The translations under genes were made by a program, and so were the position numbers. Below are positions 1-9,758 of a stretch of 64,000 bases of DNA, piece by piece (positions within the stretch are counted from its first letter, which is position 1; the number at the start of each line of letters is the position of its first letter). The notes under the pieces were generated by a model. The model was not told the origin of the DNA and made no database searches. It saw nothing but the letters and a program-made list of their open reading frames with translations. Origin of the DNA: Okeania sp. KiyG1 (lineage in GTDB: Bacteria; Cyanobacteriota; Cyanobacteriia; Cyanobacteriales; Microcoleaceae); contig NZ_BLZO01000136.1 of the NCBI RefSeq assembly GCF_014132355.1, positions 57,891 to 121,890 on the forward strand. Reading direction: 5' to 3'.

Positions 1-96
1 AAAACAAATTTTTATATTAGTCAGGAAAAAATAGTGATATTATCATCAATAACTAGGCATAATTTACAGATTTGTGATTGAATATCAGGGAAAGAT

Positions 97-1116
97 ATGA
101 TTAATCAAAAATGGATTCAAGATGCGATTAAGCGACTAAGTAGGAATGTAACTCAATCTTTATTTTCCACTGTAGAGAAATTAAATTTAACTATTATAGA
201 TTTGTACAAAAATTACTTTTTAATTAAATTTTTACCAAAGTGGATAAGTAAACTTGTATACCTTTCACTAATATTTATAGTCAGTTTAGGTTTGACTGCT
301 GCATCTATTAAATCTCCGACTGTCAAAATTCCGATTTTTGGCTTCCATGACATTATTGATTTACAGAATAAAGCTGATTTACCACCGTATCGCCCCCTCT
401 ATGATATGGATTATACTAAGCAAGATTTAGAAAAGTTTATAGAGTATTTAGTAAAGAAAAATTACTGGTTGTTATCTTCTCAAGATTTATTCGTATATTT
501 TATTAATAAATCTCAACCTATACCAAGTAAACATATAGGTCAAAAACCTGTAATGCTAACTTTTGATGATGGCTATGAAGGAGTGCATAAAAATGGAATA
601 CCAATCTTAGAAAAGATGGAAGAAAAATATGGTGAAAAAGTAAAATTTGTGCTGTTTATTAATCCTCAAACTCTCGGAATTAAGAATGGAAAAGATTTAC
701 CACATCTTAGTTGCCAAGATTTAAGAGAAGGATATCAAAAAGATTTTTATGATATTCAATCTCATGGATTTACTCATAAAAATTTAACTAAAATTAGCTC
801 CAAAGAATTAGAAGTAGAACTATATTTTGCTAAGTTGGCTTTGAGAAAATGTACTAATGATTTAGACAGGAATAAAATTGTCGCTGCTCATATTGCTTAT
901 CCTTATGGTGCCATCAATAGAAAGGTGGAAAAAAAGTTACCTAAATATCATCTGACTGGATTTATTTATGATGATAAATTTTTGAAAGTAAATTATCTGA
1001 AAAATAAGTTCCGCATTTCTCGAATTACAGTTGGCAGTCGCACATCTCCTTATAAGTTAATTCGGTTAGCGAGTCGAGCTTCTACACTGAAAAAAATTCG
1101 TAAGTCGAAAAAATGA
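97..1116 (+). CDS. Membrane-anchored polysaccharide deacetylase (NodB / CE4 family)
   Basis: Probable hydrolase that removes acetyl groups from a cell-surface or extracellular polysaccharide. A single hydrophobic segment near residues 50-70 suggests an inner-membrane anchor with the catalytic domain outside. The NodB domain follows: TFDDGY (residues 155-160) supplies the metal-binding/catalytic Asp pair, SHGFTHK (222-228) supplies the two metal His (H223, H227), and AYPYG is the third family motif. The ATG at 97 follows AGGG at 87-90, which fits a ribosome site. The gene stands alone, with repeat-filled DNA downstream. Lysine-rich C-terminus. Substrate cannot be told from sequence; the family call is firm. 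Confidence 0.87.
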   Translation: MINQKWIQDAIKRLSRNVTQSLFSTVEKLNLTIIDLYKNYFLIKFLPKWISKLVYLSLIFIVSLGLTAASIKSPTVKIPIFGFHDIIDLQNKADLPPYRPLYDMDYTKQDLEKFIEYLVKKNYWLLSSQDLFVYFINKSQPIPSKHIGQKPVMLTFDDGYEGVHKNGIPILEKMEEKYGEKVKFVLFINPQTLGIKNGKDLPHLSCQDLREGYQKDFYDIQSHGFTHKNLTKISSKELEVELYFAKLALRKCTNDLDRNKIVAAHIAYPYGAINRKVEKKLPKYHLTGFIYDDKFLKVNYLKNKFRISRITVGSRTSPYKLIRLASRASTLKKIRKSKK

Positions 1117-1320
1117 ACGAAGGAATAAAGAAGAGGGAAGAAGGAAGAAGGCAGAGGGCAGAAGGCACAGTTCAACAATTAATAATTAATAATTACCTCT
1201 CCTTTAAAACGGATAGGATTGACGAACAGGAAAATTTTTCTTTATTATCCCCTGAAAAGGGGAGGCTTTAAAGCACAATTTTTCGGGAAGAGGGAAGAGG
1301 CAGAAAGGCAGAATTAAACA

Positions 1321-1369
1321 ATTAATAATTAATAATTAATAATTAATAATTAATAATTAATAATTAATA
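1321..1369. repeat. Heptamer tandem array (ATTAATA x7)
   Basis: Seven perfect ATTAATA units in a row. A shorter array of the same unit lies at about 34980-35010. Short tandemly repeated heptamers of this sort are a known feature of filamentous cyanobacterial genomes. Confidence 0.9.
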
Positions 1370-1433
1370 ATTACCTCTCCTTTAAAACGGATAGGATTGA
1401 CGAACAGGAAAACTTTTCTTTATTATCCCCTTA

Positions 1434-1625
1434 TACCAATTTGATAAGTGTTTGTTACAAATAGTAGAAGTAAGAAAGAAGGAAGAAGGAAGAAGGAAGA
1501 ATAAGGAAATATTTTAAAAAAGGTAAAAAAAATATAAATAACTATCTAAAATCTACGATAGTCACTATTTTTAAGAATATCTGATAGAGTGGCACTTTTC
1601 ATAGCATTCTTTTTTCAAATTGGTA
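1434..1625. mobile_element. MITE-like insertion with TACCAATTTG inverted ends
   Basis: Inverted ends TACCAATTTG (1434-1443) and CAAATTGGTA (1616-1625). The insertion interrupts a repeat whose uninterrupted copy lies near 1245-1275: TTATCCCCT before it and GAGGAGGCTTTAAAGC after it match adjoining bases of the empty copy. Similar TACCAATTTG ends occur near 24926. No coding capacity. Confidence 0.7.
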
Positions 1626-1897
1626 TTAAAAGAGGAGGCTTTAAAGCACAATTTTTCGGGAAGAGGGAAGAGGGAAGAGGCAGAAAGGCTGAATATCAAA
1701 TCTGGTTAAACAGTTAATAGAATGGTTAAGTTGAGTCGGAGTCAGTAGGGGCAATTTCCGTTCCGGAATAGTTTCGATCCTCAGATGCTTTGCATAACGC
1801 AAACCCGTAATTAGGAGCATGAAAAATGGAAATTGCCCGTACATAATTGCAGCAATTCAGGAGGATAAAAAATTAGAAAGATGAGCGTAGTTATGGT

Positions 1898-1925
1898 AAT
1901 TGGAGAACTTTTTTTATCTCCAATT
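1898..1925. terminator. Hairpin with T-rich loop
   Basis: AATTGGAGA and TCTCCAATT form a 9-bp stem around a T-rich loop. It could be a terminator or simply another palindromic repeat; no gene ends beside it. Confidence 0.35.
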
Positions 1926-2108
1926 AAGTGGATTTGATATAATATCAATTCTCATTAAATTAACAATAATAAAAATGTGTTCTCTAGACATCTCCAATAA
2001 TAAAAAATCAAATCAATTATCGCAGATAAATCATCAATTCTTTCCCTCTACTCTGTACGGACGTTGCATGCAACGTCCCCACTCCCCACTCCCCCACTCC
2101 CCCACTCA

Positions 2109-3089
2109 TTATTTACAGGCGATCGCATAATAGCGCCAAGGTGCAGGATAACCTTCAACTGTCAAGGAAGGGTCTTCAGGATTGAGAAATTCTGACAAAC
2201 TATCAATATTTGCCCAAGAAGTGCGCCGTTGTTCTGCCACTGACAAGGGTTCGGCAAAAAAACAATTAATATTACTAAACCCTGCTCTACCTATCCAATT
2301 CTCTAAACAAGACTGAGTAGGGAGAAACCAAATACCTCGTGCTTGAGCATAACGTTTCCGAGGCGTGAGAGCTACTGGTAAATCTCCAGGAATGCCTTGA
2401 CAGTCAATAATAATTTCCCCTTTGGGCGCTAAAGCTTCTCGCATTTTGCGTAATAAACCAATGGGGTCAGTATGATGATAGAGAATACCCAAGCAGAAAA
2501 TGGTGTCAAAAAATTGGGGGTAATAGTGAATGTGTTCGACTCCCAACAATTCAAACATCAGCATTTTTTGTTGCACAATATTTTGAATAAGTTGAAAATT
2601 CCAAAAATGTTTGGCATAAGGTTCAAAACCAATAACTAACTCCGGTTGTTGAGCTGCCATGCGGAACATAAAATAACCATTGTGGCAACCAATATCGGCG
2701 ACTCTACGATTTTTCAGAGAACTAATATGTGGCAAAATACGCTCCCATTTCCAGTCAGAACGCCATTCAGCATCAATGTTTATACCAAATAGTTCAAACG
2801 GACCTTTTTTCCAAGGACAAAATGTTTGCAAACTGTTCCGGAACAGTTGTTGTTGCTCTGGGGAGAGTTCCTCAGCACGACCGACTTTTATCGCTGCACC
2901 GGAAAAGTCGAAAAAATCACTTTTGATATCTGCGACTGTTTGTACTGCTTCGCAATACTTTTGAGTAGAGGTTTCAAATAATTTTTTGTGCTTTTCTTGA
3001 CGGGTTTTTAATATTGCTTCTGTGTTGATAGGGATGTCATATTTATATAAATAATCTGAGGGAATATAGCCGATATTATTATTAAACAT
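2109..3089 (-). CDS. cmoB: CmoB-like tRNA U34 carboxymethyltransferase (DUF1698 family)
   Basis: In characterised bacteria CmoB transfers a carboxymethyl group from carboxy-SAM to 5-hydroxyuridine at tRNA position 34. Seen here: KGPFELFGINIDAEWRSDWK (residues 95-114) is close to the diagnostic CmoB signature, followed by the SAM motif VADIGCHNGYF (130-140), LGILYHHTDP (200-209) and a C-terminal EQRRTSW / VEGYPAP block, all in family order. The length, 326 aa, equals that of typical CmoB. No CmoA (the carboxy-SAM synthase) is in this window, so the donor cannot be confirmed. The start has no clear Shine-Dalgarno. A CmoB-fold enzyme with another substrate is the main alternative. Confidence 0.82.
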   Translation of the reverse strand: MFNNNIGYIPSDYLYKYDIPINTEAILKTRQEKHKKLFETSTQKYCEAVQTVADIKSDFFDFSGAAIKVGRAEELSPEQQQLFRNSLQTFCPWKKGPFELFGINIDAEWRSDWKWERILPHISSLKNRRVADIGCHNGYFMFRMAAQQPELVIGFEPYAKHFWNFQLIQNIVQQKMLMFELLGVEHIHYYPQFFDTIFCLGILYHHTDPIGLLRKMREALAPKGEIIIDCQGIPGDLPVALTPRKRYAQARGIWFLPTQSCLENWIGRAGFSNINCFFAEPLSVAEQRRTSWANIDSLSEFLNPEDPSLTVEGYPAPWRYYAIACK

Positions 3090-3110
3090 TTTGCTCAGTA
3101 TTAAAGAACT

Positions 3111-3138
3111 GTAGGGGCGAACGGCCGTTCGCCCCTAC
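3111..3138. repeat. Perfect palindromic repeat GTAGGGGCGAA-type
   Basis: A 28-bp palindrome (arms GTAGGGGCGAACGG and its complement). Variants with GAATGCCATTC centres recur near 3649-3672, 3769-3793, 3987-4012, 28877-28905 and 47196-47221. Here it sits just upstream of the cmoB-like start. Confidence 0.85.
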
Positions 3139-3163
3139 TTCGTTAACCATTATCATGCATGTA

Positions 3164-3397
3164 TTACAACAAATCAACGCTGAGACGGTAGGGGGTGCGA
3201 CTGCTACCTTGGGGATAGACTCGTACAAAATAAGTCCCTGGGTCTAATGTCGTGACAATGCTTTCTCGTTTGATGCCCTTGTTTTTCCACTGGTTTATCA
3301 AGCCTTCGGTACTATCATATAAATCAACATTGGCATTTTTTAATAGCTCGTCCAGGACTAATACAAAAGCACCTTTAGATTTGGAGATTGCTTCGTT
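3164..3397 (-). pseudogene. C-terminal fragment of a pre-peptidase C-terminal (PPC) domain protein
   Basis: Read on the minus strand, an open stretch from just after a TGA (3398-3400) to a TAA (3164-3166) encodes a peptide with NANVDLYDSTEG, ESIVTTLDPGTYFVRVYPQG and SSRTPYRLSVDLL. This is the pattern of the secreted beta-sandwich PPC domain (DLYL...LxPGTYYVRVY). There is no start, and the upstream part is replaced by an inserted MITE (3410-3576) and tandem repeats. I read it as the 3' remnant of a secreted protease or adhesin gene. Confidence 0.65.
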
Positions 3398-3409
3398 TCA
3401 CTCCCAATG

Positions 3410-3576
3410 ATATCATGTCCGTTTATATCGTTTGTGTAAACCCAACGGTGAATATCTACAGGAAATAATGGTTTTTTTCTTGCGAGGGTAGCCTTCCTCC
3501 CTCTTCTCTCTTCCTTCTTCCTTCTTCCTTCTTCCTTACCTTTGCCATACAATACCGATGCTACCGGACATGATAT
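3410..3576. mobile_element. MITE family 1 (ATATCATGTCCG ends), copy 1
   Basis: A 167-bp element with inverted ends ATATCATGTCCG / CGGACATGATAT. Shared interior: GTGTAAACCCAA, GAATATCTACAGGAAATAAT, a CTTCC-rich tract and ACCGATGCTACCGGACAT. Further copies lie at 5864-6037, 23899-24063 (inverted), 25461-25627 and 63364-63483 (short). Confidence 0.8.
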
Positions 3577-3577
3577 G

Positions 3578-3794
3578 ACGGGGGAGGTTTCATTCCCAAC
3601 CACAGAATTAGAATTACAGGACTTAGGCAGAACCGCCATATCTACTGGGGGCGAATGCCATTCGCCCCTACAAATGACGGGGGAGGTTTCAATTCCAATG
3701 ACGGGGGAGGTTTCACTCCCAATCGCAGAATTAGAATTACAGGACTTGGGCACAACCGCCATATCTACTGGGGGCGAATGCCATTCGCCCCTAC
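3578..3794. repeat. Tandem duplication carrying palindromes
   Basis: Two copies of a roughly 95-bp unit (about 3578-3673 and 3702-3794) share GGGGGAGGTTTCA, a CAGAATTAGAATTACAGGAC segment and the GGGGCGAATGCCATTCGCCC palindrome. Each contains a left end resembling the AGGACTTACGCA MITE family. Open frames on both strands here simply restate the repeat. Confidence 0.75.
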
Positions 3795-3953
3795 AGACGG
3801 TGTATAATAGAGTTGTCGCTAAATAAAGGAAAAAAATCGCTCCAACCTAGACAGAGCAATAATTCCAAGGCTTTTTAGTCGCCAATAGCTACAATCCTTA
3901 TAGAACAAGGTTTTTGGGGATTTTTGAAGTTATAAAGCGACAAGTCTAATATC

Positions 3954-4048
3954 ATCAGGACTTACGCAGAAACTCTATATATAGAGAGGGCGAATGCCAT
4001 TCGCCCCTACAGATGGTGGTTTGACAGTCAATTTGCGTAAGTCCTGAT
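3954..4048. mobile_element. MITE family 3 (ATCAGGACTTACGCA ends), copy 1
   Basis: A 95-bp element with 15-bp inverted ends ATCAGGACTTACGCA / TGCGTAAGTCCTGAT around a GGGCGAATGCCATTCGCCC palindrome. Relatives: 47165-47256, 59712-59802 and the end beside the IS630 transposase near 63487. The rest of 4049-4464 shows only purine/pyrimidine runs. Confidence 0.85.
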
Positions 4049-4464
4049 CATGTCCGGATGATTAGGTATAATAAAACTAAGGGGAGCGATCGCCATTTGT
4101 GTGATGATGTTGCTAAAATATCCTCCGAACGTTGACAATTATACAGTAGGTTTCGTTTTGCATAGAAACTGTCTTTTTTTTCTTTTGAGGTACAGTTATA
4201 GAACCCCTGAGTGGATCTCATAGATTAGATTGGGAGTTTGGGAAGTGTTGGAAGTTGGTTCGTGTGGGGAGAGGGGGGAGTAGGAGAGTGGGAAAGATGG
4301 CGAGATGGTGCATAAGGGGAGATTAATAGGAGTGTTTTTCTTCTATTCTATTTCTCTTTCTCTCACTCCTGACTCCTTTATCAAAAACCCACACCTTTCC
4401 AAAGATACGGTTAGGGCTTCTATAAGACTACATATTCCTATATTCCCTGTTGCCTGATACTATA

Positions 4465-5265
4465 CTATTTAGTCGCAACTACTGCTAAATTCCAAGCAAA
4501 TCTTTTCATCAAAGGCAATTTTTTTAATACTCCATCTAATCTTTCTAATTTCCGATACATTGGTTCTAATCTTTGATGTTCGATAATAATTTTTTTCCAA
4601 TAACGTTCTTTATTCGGGTCAATTTTTTCAATCAAATAAAACCTTAAAAAAATCCACAAAGTTGCTAACCAAAATGTATCGTAAGCTGTTTCTGAATAGA
4701 GAGATTTAATAAAATTAACAAGATTAATATCCAGAGGCATTTCATCTTCAGTTCTAACTTTTGTAGCAATACGCCGATAAACATTAATCACAGGATTATG
4801 TTTCAACGGGTCCCAAAAACAAGCTTTACCACCAGGTTTAAGAACGCGGTGCATTTCTCTAATTGCTAATTTGGGATTTGGTAAGTGGTGAAGTAAGTTA
4901 GAAGCATAAACAAAATCAAAAGTATTATCGGCAAATTCTAAAGCCATTGCATCCATAACTTTTCCCTCAATTTGTACCCCATTTGTTTCAGCTAACTTAA
5001 CAGCAACATCCACCATTCCAGGAGAATAATCTGTCGCCACACACCGCGCTCCTTTTTTAGCAAAATAAACACTATTTTCCCCTGCACCACAACCTAAATC
5101 TAACAAATATTTATCAGTTAAATCTCCCATTTGTTTGAGAATAAATCTATTTTCTGGAGCAGTACAACTTTCAAAATAATCAACTACTCGAATACCTTCT
5201 ATATCAATAGTTGATGCCCAGATATCGTGGAATTGTCTTTCTTTAGCTAATATTTTGTCTTGCAT
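4465..5265 (-). CDS. Class I SAM-dependent methyltransferase (Methyltransf_11 type)
   Basis: A Rossmann-fold methyltransferase. SAM motif I is LLDLGCGAGENSVYF (residues 54-68), the acidic motif II is ARCVATDYSPGM (73-84), VMDAMALEF follows, then FDFVYASNLLHHLPN (117-130) and HRVLKPGGKACFWDP (139-153). The C-terminal 110 residues carry a hydrophobic stretch (WLATLWIFLRFYLIEK) seen in methyltransferases acting on lipophilic or bulky substrates. No partner gene is adjacent and no Shine-Dalgarno is apparent before the ATG. The acceptor substrate is unknown; the fold assignment is secure. Confidence 0.8.
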   Translation of the reverse strand: MQDKILAKERQFHDIWASTIDIEGIRVVDYFESCTAPENRFILKQMGDLTDKYLLDLGCGAGENSVYFAKKGARCVATDYSPGMVDVAVKLAETNGVQIEGKVMDAMALEFADNTFDFVYASNLLHHLPNPKLAIREMHRVLKPGGKACFWDPLKHNPVINVYRRIATKVRTEDEMPLDINLVNFIKSLYSETAYDTFWLATLWIFLRFYLIEKIDPNKERYWKKIIIEHQRLEPMYRKLERLDGVLKKLPLMKRFAWNLAVVATK

Positions 5266-5863
5266 TTTTTTCAGTAATTCAGAATAAAAAAATAGGGAAT
5301 ATTATAGAATTAAAAACGCTCTATAGTTTTGTCTGGTAGGGTTAAGGAACGTGTAAGCATTTCCTAGGTCATGCTGCGCAAACAGCAGTCAGCTATCAGC
5401 TTTATTACCTTTAAAGGAGAAAAAGCAATTTTATCAAAGCTTCAGAGTACGAATCTCTGATTTAGAATGTAGTAGAAATTAAATGAATGCTTTCTTTATT
5501 CATTATATCATGTTCGGATAATCAGTTATAATAAAATTTAAGGACTGACAGTACCGATAGTACTAAAGAAATACTGAAATTATCAATAGACCTCTCCAAT
5601 ATTTCCTATGCATTCCTCTTTTCTTCCCTCCTGACTCCTGACTTCCCCTCCCCTCCACGGTCGGGGGAGGGGCGAGGGGTGGGTTGACTCCTGAGGACTC
5701 AGAACAGTTATTTATAAGTATTCAACCGAACATAATATTAGACATCTCCAGAAAATAAATCTTTTAATTAGATCAGGCTAAGGATGCGAAAAATTCACTC
5801 TAAAAAATCTTTTTTCGTGCCTTCGCGCGTAAAAATATATTACCTGTTGCCTGTTGCCAGATG

Positions 5864-6037
5864 ATATCATGTCCGTTTATATCGTTTGTGTAAACCCAAG
5901 GGTGAATATCTACAGGAAATAATGGTTTTTTTCTTGCGAGGGTAGCCTTTCTTCCTCTTCCCTCTTCCTTCTTCCTTCTTCCCTCTTCCTTCTTCCTTAC
6001 CTTTGCTATACAAGACCGATGCTACCGGACATGATAT
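5864..6037. mobile_element. MITE family 1, copy 2
   Basis: Same ends (ATATCATGTCCG) and interior as the copy at 3410-3576; 174 bp with a longer CTTCC tract. Confidence 0.8.
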
Positions 6038-6090
6038 GAGCTGTTGCCTACTCCTGCAAAAAATCTATATCTTTTTCGGATATGTCTATT

Positions 6091-6205
6091 AGACACCTCC
6101 AATAATAAAAAATCAAATCAATTATCCCACAGCAATTATCAATTCTTCCCCTCCCAGGAGGGGTTAGGGGTGGGTTCCCTACTCCCTCTTTTCTAGAGAT
6201 GTCTA
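6091..6205. mobile_element. MITE family 6 (TAGACATCTCC-type ends), copy 1
   Basis: Inverted ends TAGACACCTCCA and TAGAGATGTCTA with the shared interior TAATAAAAAATCAAAT. Related copies: 47112-47312 and 15635-15766; loose relatives of the interior lie near 1987 and 48490. Confidence 0.6.
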
Positions 6206-6677
6206 TTAAAAAGCTGTTTGCGCAGCATGACCTAGGAATAGCTGACCGCTAATAGCTGTTTGCGCAGCAGTCCGCAGGAAATGCTTACAGGAACCTTAGG
6301 ACAGCTTATACAGCGCTTCCCGTTGCCCGTGAGGTACAGCCCGAGGCGGGCAAGATCCCCGCACTACAACATTTTCATCATTTACCCTGTACCTCATTTG
6401 CCCGAAATATGCTGTATCTAGGATAAACTCAACAGACAGTTATTTTTGTTGGGTTGCGCTGCTGCTTAACCAAAATATAAAAAGATGAAAAAGATGGCAT
6501 ACTCCTCAAAAGTCATCTTAAAGATGACTTAAAATATTAGCCAAGGATTTAAATCCTTGGCAAGTCTTATCTGTAGGATAAACTCAACAGACAGTTATTT
6601 TTGTTGGGTTGCGCTGCCGCTTAACCCAACCTACAGTATTGAGCTGATTGCTGAATGCTGACCGCTGAAGTGCTTCT

Positions 6678-9218
6678 TTAAGAATCTACCTTCAAACCAG
6701 CATTATCTTGAGTATAGGTTTCTTGGTCAATCTTGACTGGTTGCGCTCCCCAAATCTCCTTTGCATACTCTCTAATTGTTCGGTCAGAAGAGAATTTACC
6801 CATGCGAACAGAATTATAGATAGACATTTTCGTCCATTTCTCCTGGTCTTGGAAAGCTTGACCAACCCGCTCCTGACATTCAATATAGCTTTGATAGTCA
6901 GCTAGCAGCATATATTGGTCATTGTACAGTAGAGAATCAATCAAAGGTTTAAATAAATTAGGATTACCTTCACTAAAGTGACCGCTAGCAATTCGGTCAA
7001 TTACTGCTTTGAGTTCAGCATTAGTATTGTAGTATTCCAGAGGTTTATAACCCTTAGCTTTGAGATCGAAAACTTCTTGAGCAGTCATTCCAAATAAGAA
7101 AAAGTTTTCTGCTCCAACTTCTTCGCGAATTTCAATATTAGCTCCATCAAGAGTACCAATAGTCATAGCTCCATTCATGGCAAACTTCATATTACCAGTT
7201 CCGGATGCTTCCTTACCAGCAGTAGAAATTTGCTCAGATAAGTCAGCAGCAGGATAAATAATCTGACCAAGGGAAGCATTAAAGTTTGCCAAAAATACAA
7301 CCTTCAGGCGACCGCGCACATCAGGATCGTTATTAACCACATCAGCAACAGCATTAGTCAACTTAATAATCAACTTAGCCATGTAGTAACCAGGAGCAGC
7401 TTTACCACCAAAAATAAACGTGCGGGGTGGAATATCAATGTTTGGATTTTGCTTAATGCGGTTATACAGAGTAATGATGTTGAATACATCCAAATGTTGG
7501 CGTTTGTACTCATGAATACGTTTGACCTGAATATCAAATAGAGAATTAATATCCACCTCAATCCGATTATGCTTGAGAATACGTTCTGCCAACTTAGCCT
7601 TATTCTCTTGCTTTATTGCTCGCCAACGATTCCGAAATTCTGCATCATCAACATATTTTTCTAGTTTCCTTAGTTGGTCGAAATCTCGCAACCAACTATC
7701 TCCTCCGAGTTTCTCAGAGAATAGAGCAGAAAGTTTGGGGTTACTCAGTAAAACCCAACGACGGGGAGTCACTCCATTAGTCTTATTAAAGAATTTGTCT
7801 GGGAAGAGTTGGTAAAAATCTTTAAGCACACCTTTTTTCAACAATTCTGTGTGCAGTGCTGCTACTCCATTGACAGCATGACTACCAACAGTAGCCAAAT
7901 TAGCCATCCGCACAGATTTTTCATCCCCTTCCTCAATCAGAGAAACACGGGCAAGCAATTCCTCGTCTTTAGGAAACCAAGTTTGCACTTGAGTTAAAAA
8001 GCGCCGATTAATTTCATAGATAATTTCTAGGTGGCGAGGGAGAAGGCGACCAAACAAACTAATTGCCCAACGCTCTAATGCTTCTGGCAGCAAAGTATGG
8101 TTAGTGTAGGCAAAAGTATGTTGAGTAATGTGCCAGGCACGCTCCCAGTCCAGATCATACTCATCAATTAACAAGCGCATCATCTCCGCGATCGCCACAG
8201 CAGGGTGAGTATCATTCAGTTGAATTGCTGCTTTCTCGTATAAGTTGTCTAGATTTTTGTTGTGAGATAAATGTCTACGGATGATGTCTTGCAAAGCACA
8301 GGAAACAAAGAAATATTGTTGCTTCAGGCGGAGTTCCTTACCTTGAGGAGTATTATCATTTGGATAGAGAACTTTAGAGATAGTCTCCGAACTCATTTTA
8401 TCTGCTACTGCACCGTCATAGTTTCCAGCATTGAACTCTTCAAATTTAAAGTCTACACTAGCTTCTGCTCGCCACAAACGAAGAGGATTTACAGTATTTA
8501 CTTTATAGCCAGGAACAGGGGTATCATAAGGAATACCAATTACAGTTTCTGCCGGAACCCAAGTTACTCTATAGTGGCCTTTATCGTCATGGTATCCTTC
8601 TGTATGACCTCCAAACTTGATTTCTACTTTTTCAGCAGGACGAGCTATTTCCCAAGGGTTGCCGAAACGCAACCATTTATCAGGAATTTCTGCTTGCCAA
8701 CCATCCTGTACAGTTTGGGTGAAAATGCCAAACTCATAGCGAATACCGTGCCCTATAGCTGGAATTTCTAAAGTCGCTAAAGAGTCCAGGAAACAAGCTG
8801 CTAATCTACCCAAACCACCATTCCCTAAACCAGGGTCGTCTTCTTGTTCCAGTAGTTCATCTAAATCTAACCCAGATTCGGTGATAGCTTGACGAATTTG
8901 TTCATAAATTCCCAGGTTAATCAAACTATTACCCAGGTGACGACCCATGAGAAATTCGGCAGAGAGATAATATACGACCTTCACATCTTTCTCATTATAA
9001 GTACGAATTGTAGAAAGAAAGCGTTGGAGTAAGCGATCGCGTATAGTATAAGCCAGAGCACGGTAAAAATCATCTTGTTTTGCCATGGACTCATAAGTCC
9101 CCTGCAAATAAAACAGGTTATCTGCTAGAGCACGTCTGAGAGTAGTGACACTCATGCCGGTTCGATCGTCTTCTACCTGAATTTTATTTTCAGTAGTAGG
9201 GTTGATATATTGATTCAT
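6678..9218 (-). CDS. glgP: Glycogen phosphorylase
   Basis: Releases glucose-1-phosphate from stored glycogen; cytoplasmic, PLP-dependent. The 846-aa protein is full length for the GT35 family and carries the PLP loop EASGTGNMKFAMNG, with Lys at residue 678 placed as in rabbit phosphorylase (K680). Also seen: NDTHPAVAIAEMMRLLIDEY, NGVTPRRW, KRIHEYKRQHLD and the N-terminal YYLSAEFLMGRHLGN substrate segment. The ATG at 9218 is preceded by GGAGGAG, a strong ribosome site. Monocistronic, flanked on both sides by repeats; no debranching enzyme or other glg gene is nearby. Confidence 0.97.
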   Translation of the reverse strand: MNQYINPTTENKIQVEDDRTGMSVTTLRRALADNLFYLQGTYESMAKQDDFYRALAYTIRDRLLQRFLSTIRTYNEKDVKVVYYLSAEFLMGRHLGNSLINLGIYEQIRQAITESGLDLDELLEQEDDPGLGNGGLGRLAACFLDSLATLEIPAIGHGIRYEFGIFTQTVQDGWQAEIPDKWLRFGNPWEIARPAEKVEIKFGGHTEGYHDDKGHYRVTWVPAETVIGIPYDTPVPGYKVNTVNPLRLWRAEASVDFKFEEFNAGNYDGAVADKMSSETISKVLYPNDNTPQGKELRLKQQYFFVSCALQDIIRRHLSHNKNLDNLYEKAAIQLNDTHPAVAIAEMMRLLIDEYDLDWERAWHITQHTFAYTNHTLLPEALERWAISLFGRLLPRHLEIIYEINRRFLTQVQTWFPKDEELLARVSLIEEGDEKSVRMANLATVGSHAVNGVAALHTELLKKGVLKDFYQLFPDKFFNKTNGVTPRRWVLLSNPKLSALFSEKLGGDSWLRDFDQLRKLEKYVDDAEFRNRWRAIKQENKAKLAERILKHNRIEVDINSLFDIQVKRIHEYKRQHLDVFNIITLYNRIKQNPNIDIPPRTFIFGGKAAPGYYMAKLIIKLTNAVADVVNNDPDVRGRLKVVFLANFNASLGQIIYPAADLSEQISTAGKEASGTGNMKFAMNGAMTIGTLDGANIEIREEVGAENFFLFGMTAQEVFDLKAKGYKPLEYYNTNAELKAVIDRIASGHFSEGNPNLFKPLIDSLLYNDQYMLLADYQSYIECQERVGQAFQDQEKWTKMSIYNSVRMGKFSSDRTIREYAKEIWGAQPVKIDQETYTQDNAGLKVDS

Positions 9219-9758
9219 TACTCCTCCATAAATTTAACCGTTATTAATTTTTCTGTAGTAGAAAGACAAAGGTGGTAATTAGCTTTGCCACATAGGAGTT
9301 ATAGCGCAAGTCAGAAGTCAAAAGTCAAAAGTCAAAAGTTAGAAGTAATCTATGACTGGGTTTGAGCATTTAGGAATGTCCACGCCCTTTGCTTCGACTG
9401 CTATATTCTATAGGAAACTTCTTCATCCAGTTAGACTAGCTAATGGAATTTTAGATTCCTATAATATTTGGCCAGAGTCTGCCCTTATAGCTATTCAAGC
9501 TCTACCATATAGATAAAATTTCTACTGTTTCTCAATGACAGAATTAGGAGTCAGGAGTTAAAAGTCAAAAATTAAAAGTCAAAAGTCAAAAGTTAGGAGT
9601 TGTCGGATAGATAATACCAAATCCGGCGATTAAAACCACATTGTTCAAATTCTGCACCCTTATGCCTTCTTCAATCTTTAGGCCAATAAAGCCTCCCATC
9701 TCATTTGCAAATGAATCAAAATAGATGAGGTAACTTTGAGATAATCAGCAAAGCAAAA
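9219..9758. other. Promoter-side intergenic between glgP and the divergent P450 gene
   Basis: 540 bp containing AGTCAAAAGTCAAAAG-type short tandem repeats (about 9307-9345 and 9540-9597). Both flanking genes are divergent, so both promoters must lie here; none can be assigned with confidence. Confidence 0.6.

Larger units (their letters stand above)
1117..2108. other. Repeat-filled intergenic region, no supported gene
   Basis: About 1 kb of GAAGAGG-type purine runs, a heptamer array, and two copies of a roughly 100-bp unit (starting near 1193 and 1370), the second split by an inserted element (1434-1625). Short open frames here are built from these repeats and are not supported as genes. Confidence 0.75.
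5266..6677. other. Repeat-rich intergenic region
   Basis: 1.4 kb without a supported gene. Contains MITE copies at 5864-6037 and 6091-6205, mini-palindromes of the GTTTGCGCAGCAT type near 5357-5386, 6211-6240 and 6257-6290, and two copies of a GGATAAACTCAACAGACAGT unit near 6420 and 6578. Confidence 0.7.

Noticed and set aside
1641-2130. Short frames on both strands near 1.6-2.1 kb
   Set aside because: Built from GAAGAGG and CCCCCACTCC repeats; no ribosome site or motif.
3358-3826. Overlapping open frames on both strands with repeated TGGECHSPLQ / SCNSNS segments
   Set aside because: They are direct translations of a tandem repeat and MITE; no start site or protein family supports them.
8271-8771. 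166-codon plus-strand frame opposite glgP
   Set aside because: Antisense shadow of a strongly conserved gene, without motif or ribosome site.
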